A DNA stretch of 64,000 bases from Enterococcus malodoratus ATCC 43197 (GCF_000407185.1 NZ_KE136482.1:372001-436000), one strand, 5' to 3'; positions 1 through 8,633 are shown, counted from the first letter of the stretch. Numbers and translations: made by a program. The notes: generated by a model not told the origin, from the letters alone.

Positions 1-2
1 TG

Positions 3-68
3 GCGATCACGATCATCGTACTGGTTATTCTGATTATCGGTATGAGTCTGGGATTAGTCGAAAAATAA
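3..68 (+). CDS. 3' end of a membrane protein gene (partial)
   Basis: Only the last 21 codons and the TAA stop are in the window. They encode a strongly hydrophobic stretch rich in Ile, Val and Leu, ending in Gly-Leu-Val-Glu-Lys. This fits a C-terminal membrane helix with a short cytoplasmic tail. A hairpin terminator follows at once. The family cannot be named from this fragment. Confidence 0.5.
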   Translation, partial: AITIIVLVILIIGMSLGLVEK

Positions 69-80
69 TTTTATAAATAA

Positions 81-115
81 AAAAAACGACCAAACAAATT
101 GTTGGTCGTTTTTTT
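81..115. terminator. Bidirectional hairpin terminator
   Basis: A perfect 13-bp stem (81-93 with 102-114) is flanked by an A-run on the left and a T-run on the right. It can therefore end the partial plus-strand gene and the convergent dmkB-side operon. Confidence 0.85.
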
Positions 116-119
116 AGTA

Positions 120-1106
120 TCAACTTTTGCGTAATAAAATTTGGCTCGTCAAGCGTTCGAGTTTTTCTTTTGTGTCAAAATAGTTATCCGGTAATTTGCG
201 AATATCTTTGAGGGCCTGTTCGGTATATTCTGCCGCCAATTGCTGAGCGTAGGTCACGCCGCCTAATTGATGAACCAGTCGTTGAACTTGCCGGGTATCT
301 TCGTCAGTCATATTCTTTTTCTTTTCCAAGTAAGGCCGCAGCAGTTGATTGTCTTGATTAAGAGCATAAATCAAAGGGAGTGAATAGACTCCTTGCCGCA
401 CATCTTCTAAAACGGGTTTGCCGAGCATCGCGGCATCGGCCTGATAATCCAGCAGATCATCCATTATTTGAAAAGCGATACCGATATTGTGTCCGATGGT
501 CCCGGCTTTCTTTGCGAAACGTTCGCTATTGCCGCTTTCAAAAGCACCGACAAAACAACTCAAGGCAAACAGCTCCGCGGTCTTGCCTGAGATATTTTCC
601 AAATACTCATCAATCGTTTGATCAAGTTTGTAGCGATCATCCATCTGACCAAGTTCGCCGTCTAAAATTTTCTCCATGCTGCGAGAATTCAGCTGCAGAC
701 TTTTTAATGAAGTCGCGTAATCGGATAATAACTTGAAACAGCAAATAAATAAGTAATCTCCCGCATAAACAGCGGTGTCATTGCCAAAAGCGGAACGAAT
801 CGTCGGCAGGCCGCGGCGCAATTCAGATTCATCAACGATATCGTCATGAATCAAGGTAGCGGTATGCAGCATTTCGATGGAAGCCGCTAGCGAAGTGGCT
901 CTTTTTTCGTCTTGATCGGTTCCAAATTGCGCGAATAATAGCTGATAGGCTGGGCGTAAAAGTTTTCCGCCAGCATGGATCATGTCCAAAACGGCCGACT
1001 CAACGTTTTTATTTTTTAATTTGACAACATTTTCCATTAATTGCAGTGTGGTAGTTAATTGTTTAGCAAGATCAGGATAGTCTTGCCACATAGGATGAAG
1101 TTTCAT
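120..1106 (-). CDS. dmkB: Polyprenyl diphosphate synthase of the EET locus (DmkB)
   Basis: This 328-residue trans-prenyltransferase builds the polyprenyl diphosphate tail for demethylmenaquinone. Both aspartate-rich motifs are intact: DDIVD at about 88-92, followed by the conserved RRG, and DDLLD at about 216-220. These bind the Mg-diphosphate of the allylic and homoallylic substrates. The length is normal for heptaprenyl/hexaprenyl synthase catalytic subunits. The ATG follows a clear AGGAGG. It is the last gene of a minus-strand eetA-eetB-dmkB run, only 20 bp after eetB. The prenyl donor pairs logically with the UbiA-type prenyltransferases on the other side of ndh2. The family call is secure; the DmkB assignment rests on the neighbourhood. 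Confidence 0.9.
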   Translation of the reverse strand: MKLHPMWQDYPDLAKQLTTTLQLMENVVKLKNKNVESAVLDMIHAGGKLLRPAYQLLFAQFGTDQDEKRATSLAASIEMLHTATLIHDDIVDESELRRGLPTIRSAFGNDTAVYAGDYLFICCFKLLSDYATSLKSLQLNSRSMEKILDGELGQMDDRYKLDQTIDEYLENISGKTAELFALSCFVGAFESGNSERFAKKAGTIGHNIGIAFQIMDDLLDYQADAAMLGKPVLEDVRQGVYSLPLIYALNQDNQLLRPYLEKKKNMTDEDTRQVQRLVHQLGGVTYAQQLAAEYTEQALKDIRKLPDNYFDTKEKLERLTSQILLRKS

Positions 1107-1126
1107 TTCGGATAGCCTCCTGATCC

Positions 1127-1669
1127 TTATTTAGATTTCTTTGTCAGTTCATAATCCAGCTGGAACTTTTGCAGCGCCTGTACATGAACCAGCAGGTAAT
1201 TTCCTGCAATACCGATCACGATTCCCGCAAGAATGCCTAAGAAAGACATGACAGGCAAGTAGAGCATGACCGTCCAGGATTGCGCAATCCAGCTAGCGAC
1301 TAAGAGTTGACCGACATTATGAAGAAAACCGCCGGCCGCGCTAATCCCAATGATGCTGACGCGCTTAGGCCCAAGGCTTTTAACTAAAAGCATTCCAAAA
1401 TAGCTCAGCATTGAACCGCTCATACTATATAAAAATGTCGAGATTGTCCCGCCTAAAAGGGTCGTCAAAATCAGACGCATCCAAATTAAGCGAAAGCTGT
1501 CTCTTTTTGGCATCGTAAAGAGGGCCACGATCGTAATTAAATTGGCGAGTCCGAGTTTTGCACCTGGCGCAAAGGCGAAAGGCGATGGAAACATATTCTC
1601 GATTAAACCCAGGATAACCCCTTGGGCCACTAAGAGTGCTATGTAAATCAACTTTTGTGTTTTATTCAT
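1127..1669 (-). CDS. eetB: EetB, Gx transporter family membrane protein
   Basis: This is a 180-residue, almost wholly hydrophobic protein with about five to six membrane segments. The conserved start region has LIENMFPSPFAFAPGAKLGLANL, of which the PGAKLGLANL part is typical of the Gx transporter family, often annotated as heptaprenyl diphosphate synthase component I. In EET loci it is called EetB and is required for electron export, but its exact role is unknown; the fold resembles ECF S-components. It starts 12 bp after the eetA stop with only a weak Shine-Dalgarno, so translation is probably coupled to eetA. Confidence 0.85.
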   Translation of the reverse strand: MNKTQKLIYIALLVAQGVILGLIENMFPSPFAFAPGAKLGLANLITIVALFTMPKRDSFRLIWMRLILTTLLGGTISTFLYSMSGSMLSYFGMLLVKSLGPKRVSIIGISAAGGFLHNVGQLLVASWIAQSWTVMLYLPVMSFLGILAGIVIGIAGNYLLVHVQALQKFQLDYELTKKSK

Positions 1670-1680
1670 AATGAAAGCAG

Positions 1681-2094
1681 CTAATAAATGACACTGCCGG
1701 GTTCCCCTCCGTCTGAGGATTTTATTTCGATTAATAATTTATGCGGCAGACAAACAATCGTTTCGCCAGACTGATCGATCCATCCGCGTCGTACACAGAT
1801 TTGATCGCCGCAATCCGCTTCCTTAATACGAATTCGTTTGCCTTTGACTTCGATTAAATTATAGTCGCCATCTGCGTCTTCGTAGCGATAGGTATAGGCC
1901 TGAGAGCTGTCCGTGAGATCGAAGGTTTTGATTTTCTTCCCGTCGACTGAAAGAACCGCCTCTTGTGTAGGACTAGTCGCACGATTGAGACTGAAGACCA
2001 CAACCGGAGCAAAGGAGAGTAGAACTAGGATTAAAACGATAATGCCGTCCCATGGCCGCAGCAGGCTATTCTTTGCAAAATCCTTCAGTTTCAA
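1681..2094 (-). CDS. eetA: EetA, membrane-anchored NusG domain II protein
   Basis: This protein of about 137 residues has one N-terminal membrane helix (IIVLILVLLSFAPVVVFSL) followed by an extracellular NusG domain II-like region. That region contains a conserved Cys pair (ADCGDQICVRRGWI) and the CLPHKLLIEI end seen in EetA proteins. EetA is an accessory factor of flavin-based EET of unknown biochemical role. The longest frame opens with GTG at 2103, but that codon overlaps the AAGGAG ribosome binding site. The TTG at 2094 lies 8 bases downstream of the site and is the better start. The choice of TTG is an inference. Confidence 0.85.
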   Translation of the reverse strand: MKLKDFAKNSLLRPWDGIIVLILVLLSFAPVVVFSLNRATSPTQEAVLSVDGKKIKTFDLTDSSQAYTYRYEDADGDYNLIEVKGKRIRIKEADCGDQICVRRGWIDQSGETIVCLPHKLLIEIKSSDGGEPGSVIY

Positions 2095-2163
2095 AACTTC
2101 CACTCCTTTTTCTTGATATCTAGCTAAGCGAACGAGTTAATGAAGCTTTTCTTATCATAACAT

Positions 2164-2211
2164 AAAGAAAGTTCTAAAGAGGGTAGGTAAGCCCCTTAGA
2201 ACTTTCTTTTA
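2164..2211. terminator. Hairpin between ndh2 and eetA
   Basis: A perfect 14-bp stem (2164-2177 with 2197-2210) sits just downstream of ndh2. Only short T-runs follow on either strand, so termination of ndh2 may be incomplete and allow read-through into eetA-eetB-dmkB. Confidence 0.65.
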
Positions 2212-2224
2212 CTAGTGATAAAAA

Positions 2225-4189
2225 TTAGTTCGAACTGTTTTTTCCGTAAATCGATCTTGGCGTTCCATACCACCATTTGCCAGCGGTACGCTGAATCCAA
2301 GGAATCACCCAGCGATCAAGTCCTAGAGCACGACCTGAACCGTTCATCAAAGCAAAAGCAACGGGTACGAACCAAATGTTCACCCAGTAGAACATACCTG
2401 ATAGACAGAAGGCGATAACTAAACCGATCGTAGCAGCATTGGCTAACCAAGTAAATAGGCCAAAAATCAAGGCCAACGCGATTCCGATTTCAACAAAGGT
2501 CATGAATTTTTGCATGAATAAAGCAACATCTTTATTCGGCATCATGAATTCCATGATTTTTGCGAACCAGTGAGGCATTTTTTCAAAGACCGGCATTGGA
2601 TTTTCACCAAAGGTATAGTTGAAGCCAAAATGTGTTGCTTGTGTAGCGGTCGCGGCTACAGCATCCGTTGCTCCGCCAGCAGCGCCAGTTGCCGCCGTCG
2701 TTGCTTCAGCTGCATGAGCCCCCGCCGCAGATGCACCAGTTGTGACTTGTTCTTGCAGCCAAGGGAAAGGGAAGACGACTTTATCAGTAAACCATGAGCC
2801 GCTGCCAAACCAAGAGCTTGGATTCAAATAACTGCCATCGCCAACCACTTTTTTCGAGGCTTCGATCAGCCACATTGAACCGTAGAAGACACGTAATGGA
2901 ACGCTCCACAAAACGTTTCCGTAACGAGAAGAGTGTCCGCGTGTCACATTGCGATCGTTTTTGATATGGAAGAATTCGTGCATCATGTATTGGAACATAT
3001 AATAGCCAGAACGCATATCAAAGAAGTATTTCAAATTGACGATGTGTTTCATCACGATTGCCATGAAGCCGGCCAAGTGAACTTTGTCCATTAAGTTGGC
3101 AACACCCCATTTAGAACCGATAGAAACCATAAATCCTTGGTAGTTGCTCTTGAACTCATGCTTTTGCGTATTTTTGATTTTTGCGACAATATTTGCTGCG
3201 GCAGTGTGAGCCGTTTGTTCCGCAGCTTGAACGATTTGCGGCGTTGGTTTGCCATCGCCATTTTCTTCGTAATGGACTAAATCACCAACAATGTAGATAT
3301 CTTTGTCTTCGTAACCCTTAGCCTGCATGTATTCATTCGCGTACAGACGCTGACCGCGTGCAGATTCTAATCCGAAGTCGGCTGCATCAGTCGTACCCTT
3401 AACACCAGCAGTCCAAATCAACGTGTTTGTTGGAATTTGCGAACCGTCTTTTAAGACGATGTGATCTGCGGTTACTTGTGTGATGGGAGATCCTTTTGTC
3501 AGCTGGATGCCTTTTTTCATCATGAAGCGTTCGGCCTTTTCGGCATCTTTGCGATCTAGCATATTTAAAATAGTCGGAAGGGCTTCCACGACCATTAAAG
3601 AAAACTCTTCAGGACGCAACTTATGTTCCTTCGCCAGAACATCTTTCCATTCCATCAATTCACCGATCATTTCGATTCCAGTGAAGCCAGAACCGCAGAC
3701 GACAAAGGTCAGCATCGCACGGCGAATCGCTTCATCTGGTTCAAGCGCCGCCTTAGCTACGGTATCTTCAATATGTTTTCTGATCTTGATCGCATCTTCC
3801 ATCGACCATAAGGTAAATCCGTGTTCCTTAACACCAGGAGTACCGAAATCGTTAGGTTCGCCGCCCATACCGATGATCAATTGATCAAAAGGATACTTTC
3901 CTAATTTGGTTTTGACGATTTTTTTCTCTTTATCGATGCCGATAACCGTATCCGTTACGAGTGAAACGTTTTTCTTTCGTGCAAATAGACGCTGTAGGTC
4001 ATATTGCACAGCTTCGGGTTCAACCCGTCCACCAGCCACTTCGTGTAATTCGGTCATCATTGTATGGTAAGAGTGACGATCGATCAAGGTGATCTCAACG
4101 TCGTCTTTTTTTAACTTTTTGGCCATGAATTTCGTTGCTGCAACACCTGCATACCCTGCACCCACAACGACAATCTTCTGTTTCGTCAT
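2225..4189 (-). CDS. ndh2: Type II NADH dehydrogenase with membrane extension (Ndh2)
   Basis: This 654-residue protein is the electron entry point of EET: it oxidises NADH and reduces the membrane demethylmenaquinone. The N-terminal 400 residues are a standard NDH-2: an FAD-binding VVVGAGYAG motif at about 7-15, an NADH-binding VVCGSGFTG motif near 165, and the FAD-contacting IYIVGD segment near 300. Unlike ordinary NDH-2 (about 400 residues) it has a C-terminal extension with an Ala/Thr/Gly-rich linker and several membrane helices ending in a DoxX-like segment (GLDRWVIPW). This architecture is specific to EET loci. The start is the ATG at 4189, 10 bases after AAAGGGAG; an upstream in-frame extension of 22 codons lacks a ribosome binding site. 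Confidence 0.95.
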   Translation of the reverse strand: MTKQKIVVVGAGYAGVAATKFMAKKLKKDDVEITLIDRHSYHTMMTELHEVAGGRVEPEAVQYDLQRLFARKKNVSLVTDTVIGIDKEKKIVKTKLGKYPFDQLIIGMGGEPNDFGTPGVKEHGFTLWSMEDAIKIRKHIEDTVAKAALEPDEAIRRAMLTFVVCGSGFTGIEMIGELMEWKDVLAKEHKLRPEEFSLMVVEALPTILNMLDRKDAEKAERFMMKKGIQLTKGSPITQVTADHIVLKDGSQIPTNTLIWTAGVKGTTDAADFGLESARGQRLYANEYMQAKGYEDKDIYIVGDLVHYEENGDGKPTPQIVQAAEQTAHTAAANIVAKIKNTQKHEFKSNYQGFMVSIGSKWGVANLMDKVHLAGFMAIVMKHIVNLKYFFDMRSGYYMFQYMMHEFFHIKNDRNVTRGHSSRYGNVLWSVPLRVFYGSMWLIEASKKVVGDGSYLNPSSWFGSGSWFTDKVVFPFPWLQEQVTTGASAAGAHAAEATTAATGAAGGATDAVAATATQATHFGFNYTFGENPMPVFEKMPHWFAKIMEFMMPNKDVALFMQKFMTFVEIGIALALIFGLFTWLANAATIGLVIAFCLSGMFYWVNIWFVPVAFALMNGSGRALGLDRWVIPWIQRTAGKWWYGTPRSIYGKNSSN

Positions 4190-4245
4190 TGATAATCCAC
4201 TCCCTTTAATTGATAATGACTGCACAATAATAATGTATTGATAAT
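4188..4245. repeat. Three direct copies of ATTGATAAT at the ndh2 5' end
   Basis: The nonamer ATTGATAAT occurs at 4188-4196, 4209-4217 and 4237-4245. The first overlaps the ndh2 start codon. The spacing is 21 and 28 bases. The copies resemble half-sites of metal-responsive regulators, but the region is AT-rich and the link is speculative. Confidence 0.35.
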
Positions 4246-4290
4246 AGCTGAACAATCGATATCATTATACATATAGTTTATTTTTTTGTC

Positions 4291-4314
4291 TATTAGAATT
4301 GTTTTACTCTAATA
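4291..4314. promoter_or_regulatory. Inverted repeat in the ndh2/pplA divergent promoter region
   Basis: The arms TATTAGA and TCTAATA are separated by 10 bases, in the middle of the 256-bp AT-rich region between the divergent ndh2 and pplA genes. It is a plausible regulator site for one or both EET operons; the regulator is not known. Confidence 0.4.
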
Positions 4315-4390
4315 ACCGTCTTTTTTTAACAAATTAATTAGAAAATATAAGTTATATGTAAAAAAAGATGTACAAAATTAAACAACTGAT

Positions 4391-4405
4391 TTAGAATGAT
4401 TCTTG
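4391..4405. promoter_or_regulatory. 7-1-7 type operator candidate upstream of pplA
   Basis: The 15-mer TTAGAATGATTCTTG has the perfect core dyad AGAAT-G-ATTCT and resembles the 7-1-7 layout of PerR/Fur/Zur boxes (TTATAATNATTATAA for PerR). It lies 41 bases before the pplA ATG. This is consensus resemblance only. Confidence 0.4.
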
Positions 4406-4445
4406 TTTAATGAATCACAAAAAAAGAAAAAGGTGGAGTTAAATC

Positions 4446-5345
4446 ATGAAAATGAAAAAAATAGTATCCGGGTTTGCGGTTGTGGCATTTTCAACAGTGG
4501 CTTTAGCAGCTTGTGGCGGAAATAATGACAAGGAAGCCTCATCAAGTTCTTCAGCGAGCTCTTCTGAAGCAGTTAAGCCAGCAGAAAAAGAAGCGGGCGG
4601 CGATTTAAAAGACGGCACTTATAAATTAGAAGAAAAGAATTACGATCACGGTTATCGGGTTGTTTTTGATATGACAGTTAAAGACGGAAAAATTACGAAA
4701 TCAAATTATGATTACCTGAATGAAGATGGGAAATCTAAACAAAAAGATGCTGAATACGAAAAAAGCATGAAAGAAAAAACCAAAACTGGTCCAAAAGAAT
4801 ACATTCCAGCATTGAATAAATCATTAGAACAAACGCAAAATCCAGATGCAGTAGAAGTTGTTACGGGTGCAACGCATTCAAGTGAAAACTTCAAAAATTA
4901 CTCACAACAATTAGTTCAAGCTGCTCAAGCAGGCGATACGAACACGATTGAAATCGACAACGGCGCAGCATTGAAAGACGGTACGTATAAATTAGAAGAA
5001 AAGAACTATTCTAACGGCTACCGCACAGTGTTTAGCTTGACTGTTGCTGGCGGAAAAATCACTGAATCTAACTTCGATATGATCGACAAAGATGGTAAAT
5101 CTAAAAAAGATGACGCGGATTATGAAAAGAACATGAAGGCTAAAAGCGGTGTAGGTCCAAAAGAATACATTGAACAATTAAACAAAGGTTTAGTTGAAAA
5201 AGGTGCTCCTGCTGACGTTGAAGTTGTGACAGGTGCGACTCATTCTTCACACGCATTCCAAACGTATGCTTCACAATTAGTGAACGCAGCTGAAAAAGGA
5301 AACACTACTGCCATTCAAGTGGACAATATCGTAACTAAAAAATAA
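4446..5345 (+). CDS. pplA: PplA, flavinylated surface lipoprotein with two FMN-binding domains
   Basis: This 299-residue extracellular lipoprotein carries covalently bound FMN and acts as the surface electron shuttle of EET. It has a lipoprotein signal with lipobox LAAC (Cys23), a Ser-rich linker (about 30-50) and two tandem FMN-binding domains (about 54-165 and 174-297). Each domain opens with LKDGTYKLEEKNY and carries the flavinylation motif VVTGATHSS, with modified threonines expected near 143 and 265. The near-identical motifs show an internal duplication. The gene follows a good AAGGTGGAG site and is first in a run with fmnB, the enzyme expected to flavinylate it. A strong terminator follows, so fmnB may need its own promoter. 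Confidence 0.95.
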   Translation: MKMKKIVSGFAVVAFSTVALAACGGNNDKEASSSSSASSSEAVKPAEKEAGGDLKDGTYKLEEKNYDHGYRVVFDMTVKDGKITKSNYDYLNEDGKSKQKDAEYEKSMKEKTKTGPKEYIPALNKSLEQTQNPDAVEVVTGATHSSENFKNYSQQLVQAAQAGDTNTIEIDNGAALKDGTYKLEEKNYSNGYRTVFSLTVAGGKITESNFDMIDKDGKSKKDDADYEKNMKAKSGVGPKEYIEQLNKGLVEKGAPADVEVVTGATHSSHAFQTYASQLVNAAEKGNTTAIQVDNIVTKK

Positions 5346-5370
5346 TTCCGGTACATGACGGAATGTTTGA

Positions 5371-5405
5371 AGGGTTTGTGGCAGATCAGTCACAGACCCT
5401 TTTTG
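5371..5405 (+). terminator. Terminator after pplA
   Basis: A 10-bp stem (5371-5380 with 5391-5400, one G-U pair) is followed by TTTTT. Confidence 0.8.
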
Positions 5406-5531
5406 TCAATGATGCTTTATTAGTCTGGGCATACAGCAGGTCTACTATTTAAAAAATCGGCGTGGTAAAGTTGTCCGAAAAACGCTATGATAAGGTGAAA
5501 AAAATATTGAATAGATAAAGGAAGTAGTTAC

Positions 5532-6596
5532 GTGAAGAAGCGCATACTAGTATTATTTTTTGGTTTAATTACAATTATTTTAGCGGCTTGCGGCAGCAGT
5601 CAACCGAAAATAAATGAAAAGCCTTATGAAGATAAACAGTTTTTAATGGGTACATATGTCCAAATTCGTATTTACGATGATGGCAAGAAGAGCGCGTTGA
5701 AGCCGGCCTTTAATCGAGTGAAGGAATTGGCTGATAAGATCACCGTCAACCAAGAGGGGTCAGAAATCGATGAAATCAATAAACAGGCAGGGATAAAACC
5801 CGTCAAAGTAACAAATGATATGTACTATTTATTGAAGGAAGCTTATAAATATAGTCAGGATTCCAAAGGCGGCTTCGATATGGCGATCGGTTCGATTACA
5901 TCTTTATGGCGAATTGGTTTTCCTGATGCACGTAAACCGGCACAAAGTGAGATTGATCAGGCCTTGAAATTGGTGAATTATCATGACGTGGAATTTAATG
6001 ACGCTGAAAAGACGGTCTATTTGAAACAAGCAGGGATGAAATTAGATTTGGGCGCGATTGCTAAAGGCTACATTACCGATGAAGTCGTGAAAGTCTTGAA
6101 AGAAAATGATGTAACGACCGCGATTATTGACCTTGGCGGAAATGTTTTTGTGATGGGACACAGTCCCCGCGGTGATCAAAATGAAGACTGGACTGTAGGA
6201 ATTCAAGATCCAAATCAAGCACGTAACGTGGTGTTGGGAAGTGTTCCTGAGAGCAATATGTCGTTAGTAACTTCGGGGATTTATGAACGTTACTTGGAAG
6301 CAGATGGAAAGACGTATCATCATCTGTTTAATCCAAAGACCGGTTATCCCTTCGACAATGACATCGCCGGCGTAACGATCGTCTCTAAAAAATCGATCGA
6401 TGGCGACGGACTGTCCACCGCAGTCTTTTCAATGGGAGTCAAAGACGGCTTGAAATATGTTGAAGAGTTGAAGGACACGGAGGCGATCTTTGTCACGCGT
6501 GACGATAAAGTGTATGTAACTTCTGGTTTGAAGGATCATTTTGAATTGAACAAAGAAGCGGGTTACAAAATGGGCAACGACAAGGATTTGAAATAG
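5532..6596 (+). CDS. fmnB: FmnB, ApbE-family FMN transferase lipoprotein
   Basis: This 354-residue lipoprotein (lipobox LAAC, Cys20) is of the ApbE family. It cleaves FAD and attaches FMN to threonines of proteins with TGAT-type motifs, here PplA. Family features are LMGTYVQIRIY near the mature N-terminus, LDLGAIAKGYITDEV in the middle, IIDLGGNVFVMG, and the C-terminal GDGLSTAVFSMG. Translation starts at GTG after AAAGGAAG. The dmkA gene begins 10 bases after the stop, so the two are co-transcribed. Confidence 0.93.
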   Translation: MKKRILVLFFGLITIILAACGSSQPKINEKPYEDKQFLMGTYVQIRIYDDGKKSALKPAFNRVKELADKITVNQEGSEIDEINKQAGIKPVKVTNDMYYLLKEAYKYSQDSKGGFDMAIGSITSLWRIGFPDARKPAQSEIDQALKLVNYHDVEFNDAEKTVYLKQAGMKLDLGAIAKGYITDEVVKVLKENDVTTAIIDLGGNVFVMGHSPRGDQNEDWTVGIQDPNQARNVVLGSVPESNMSLVTSGIYERYLEADGKTYHHLFNPKTGYPFDNDIAGVTIVSKKSIDGDGLSTAVFSMGVKDGLKYVEELKDTEAIFVTRDDKVYVTSGLKDHFELNKEAGYKMGNDKDLK

Positions 6597-6606
6597 GGAG
6601 CATGCC

Positions 6607-7557
6607 ATGACAAGAAAAAGTTTTTTTGACTTAGTAGAGATCCGAACCAAGTTGGCGAGTCTATTTCCATTTGTGATCGCGGTATTGTTTACCAACACAT
6701 ATTTTCATTCCTTTCATTGGGGCAAGACCTTGTTCTTCTTTTTTGGAATGATCGCTTTTGACATGGCGACGACTGCAATCAATAATTATATGGATTTCCG
6801 CAAAGCACATTCTGAGGAGTATAAGTATCAAGAAAATATCATCGGCAAAGATCAGCTGTCTGAAAAAACAGTCGTGATGATCATTTTCGGTTTGATCGGT
6901 TTCGCCGCCGTTGTTGGACTTACGTTAGCGATCCAAACGGGCTGGCTGCTGCTGGTTATGGGCTGTGCTTGTTGTTTCATCGGTGTATTCTATACATTTG
7001 GTCCAATCCCGTTATCACGTATGCCTTTAGGTGAAGTGTTCAGCGGTGTTACGATGGGCCTAGGGATATTTGCGATCACGATTTATTTGAACACGTACGA
7101 TCAAAAGCTTTTTTATATGGATTTAGACTTTAAACGTTTTGCGATTACCGGCAGTACGACGGCTGCACTTGCGGTAGTTTGGGCATCGCTGCCGTTGATT
7201 GCGACGATTGCTAATATCATGCTGGCGAATAATATCTGTGATTTGGATCAGGATATCGCGAATCATCGGTATACCTTGCCTTTTTACCTAGGCAAAAAGA
7301 ATGCCGTGATTTTATTCAATGGCTTGATGTACAGTTCGTATCTGGCAATTGCCATCGGTTGGATCGCTGGAATCTATCAATGGCCGATTTTATTAGTTTT
7401 CTTGAGTCTATTAAAAGTCTATCCGCAAACAAAAGCTTTTACGAAAGAGCAGATTAAGAGTAAAACGTTTGCGATGTCGATTAAGAATTTAGTCACATTC
7501 AATGGCTGTTACGCACTAGGGCTGTTGGTCACGTTGCTTTGGCAATCTTTCAGTTAA
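6607..7557 (+). CDS. dmkA: UbiA-family demethylmenaquinone prenyltransferase, copy 1 (DmkA)
   Basis: This 316-residue membrane protein has about eight to nine helices. It is a MenA-like UbiA prenyltransferase that joins the polyprenyl tail (from DmkB) to dihydroxynaphthoate, giving the quinone used by Ndh2. Both acidic motifs are visible: NNYMDFRKAH in the first loop and NNICDLDQD (DxxxD) in the second, followed by YTLPFYLG. The ATG follows GGGAG and is 10 bp from fmnB. The next gene is a close paralogue. Whether the product is demethylmenaquinone specifically is inferred from the EET context. Confidence 0.9.
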   Translation: MTRKSFFDLVEIRTKLASLFPFVIAVLFTNTYFHSFHWGKTLFFFFGMIAFDMATTAINNYMDFRKAHSEEYKYQENIIGKDQLSEKTVVMIIFGLIGFAAVVGLTLAIQTGWLLLVMGCACCFIGVFYTFGPIPLSRMPLGEVFSGVTMGLGIFAITIYLNTYDQKLFYMDLDFKRFAITGSTTAALAVVWASLPLIATIANIMLANNICDLDQDIANHRYTLPFYLGKKNAVILFNGLMYSSYLAIAIGWIAGIYQWPILLVFLSLLKVYPQTKAFTKEQIKSKTFAMSIKNLVTFNGCYALGLLVTLLWQSFS

Positions 7558-7643
7558 TTAAAAGTCTCGCTGCCACCTAGATTTTTAGGTGGTGGTAGGA
7601 TTTATGGACAGAAATAGGAAATTTTGCAGGTTGGGGGTTCAAT

Positions 7644-8630
7644 ATGGAAGACACTAAGCGGCTAAGGGCAGCGCAGAATAAAATGACCAAGGAAAATTTC
7701 TTTGAACTTGTGCAAATACGCACAAAATTTGCTGGGATATTTCCTTTTGTGATCGCCGTACTATTTACGAATACGTATTTCCACTCGTTTCATCCGGGGA
7801 AAACACTGGTCTTCTTTTTCGGAATGTTTGCCTTTGATTTAGCCATCACCGCCATCAATAATTATATGGATTTTCAAAAGGCGCACTCTGAAAAATATAA
7901 ATATGAAGAGAATGTCATTGGTCGAGAAAACCTATCGGAGAAACAAATTCAGCGTCTGATTTTCGGACTGGTTGGTTTTTCAGCAATCGTGGGGATTGTC
8001 TTGGTTATTCAAACTGGCTGGCTGCTTTTGCCAATGGGGGCGGCGTGTTTCTTTGTCGGCATATTTTATACGTATGGTCCGATCCCGCTTTCTCGCATGC
8101 CGTTGGGGGAGATTTTCAGCGGAGTAACGGAAGGCTTAGGGATTTTTGCGATTACGATTTACTTGAATACCTACGACCAGCGGCTCTTTTTTATGGATTT
8201 GGATTTCAACCACTTTGCAGTGACAGGAGATACGATGGCTGTGATCGCGGTTATTTGGGCAGCATTGCCCTTGATGCTGACGATCGCGAATATCATGTTG
8301 GCAAATAATCTGTGTGACCTAGAGCAGGATGTTCAAAACCAGCGCTATACCTTGCCATTTTATATTGGGCGCGAGTGGGGTGTTCGGTTGTTTAACGGAT
8401 TGATGTACAGCTGCTATGCGGCAATTATCATTGGCTGGATTGGCGGAATTTATCAATGGCCGATCTTACTAACGTTTATTAGTCTGCTAAAAGTTTTTCC
8501 GCAAACGCAGATTTTTACTAAAGAGCAGATCAAAAGCAAAACATTTCCAATGGCCGTTGAAAATCTGATCGTATTTAATAGCTGCTATGCAGTTGGACTT
8601 TTAGCTACGATGATTTTGCAACTTATATAA
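7644..8630 (+). CDS. UbiA-family prenyltransferase, copy 2 (DmkA paralogue)
   Basis: This 328-residue protein aligns along its whole length with the preceding dmkA (by eye roughly 70% identical) and keeps both prenyltransferase motifs (NNYMDFQKAH; NNLCDLEQD), with one Asp replaced by Glu in the second. It is therefore probably active and not a decayed copy. It has a 13-residue N-terminal extension if the ATG at 7644 is used. The ATG at 7683 matches the start of copy 1, but neither has a strong ribosome binding site. The 86-bp gap before it has a short hairpin (CCACCTA/TAGGTGG) without a T-run. A perfect terminator follows. It may differ in prenyl length or aromatic substrate preference. Confidence 0.88.
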   Translation: MEDTKRLRAAQNKMTKENFFELVQIRTKFAGIFPFVIAVLFTNTYFHSFHPGKTLVFFFGMFAFDLAITAINNYMDFQKAHSEKYKYEENVIGRENLSEKQIQRLIFGLVGFSAIVGIVLVIQTGWLLLPMGAACFFVGIFYTYGPIPLSRMPLGEIFSGVTEGLGIFAITIYLNTYDQRLFFMDLDFNHFAVTGDTMAVIAVIWAALPLMLTIANIMLANNLCDLEQDVQNQRYTLPFYIGREWGVRLFNGLMYSCYAAIIIGWIGGIYQWPILLTFISLLKVFPQTQIFTKEQIKSKTFPMAVENLIVFNSCYAVGLLATMILQLI

Positions 8631-8633
8631 TAG

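Noticed and set aside
5480-5500. TTGTCC and TATGAT upstream of fmnB looked like a promoter.
   Set aside because: The spacing is only 9 bases, so they cannot form a sigma-70 type promoter together.
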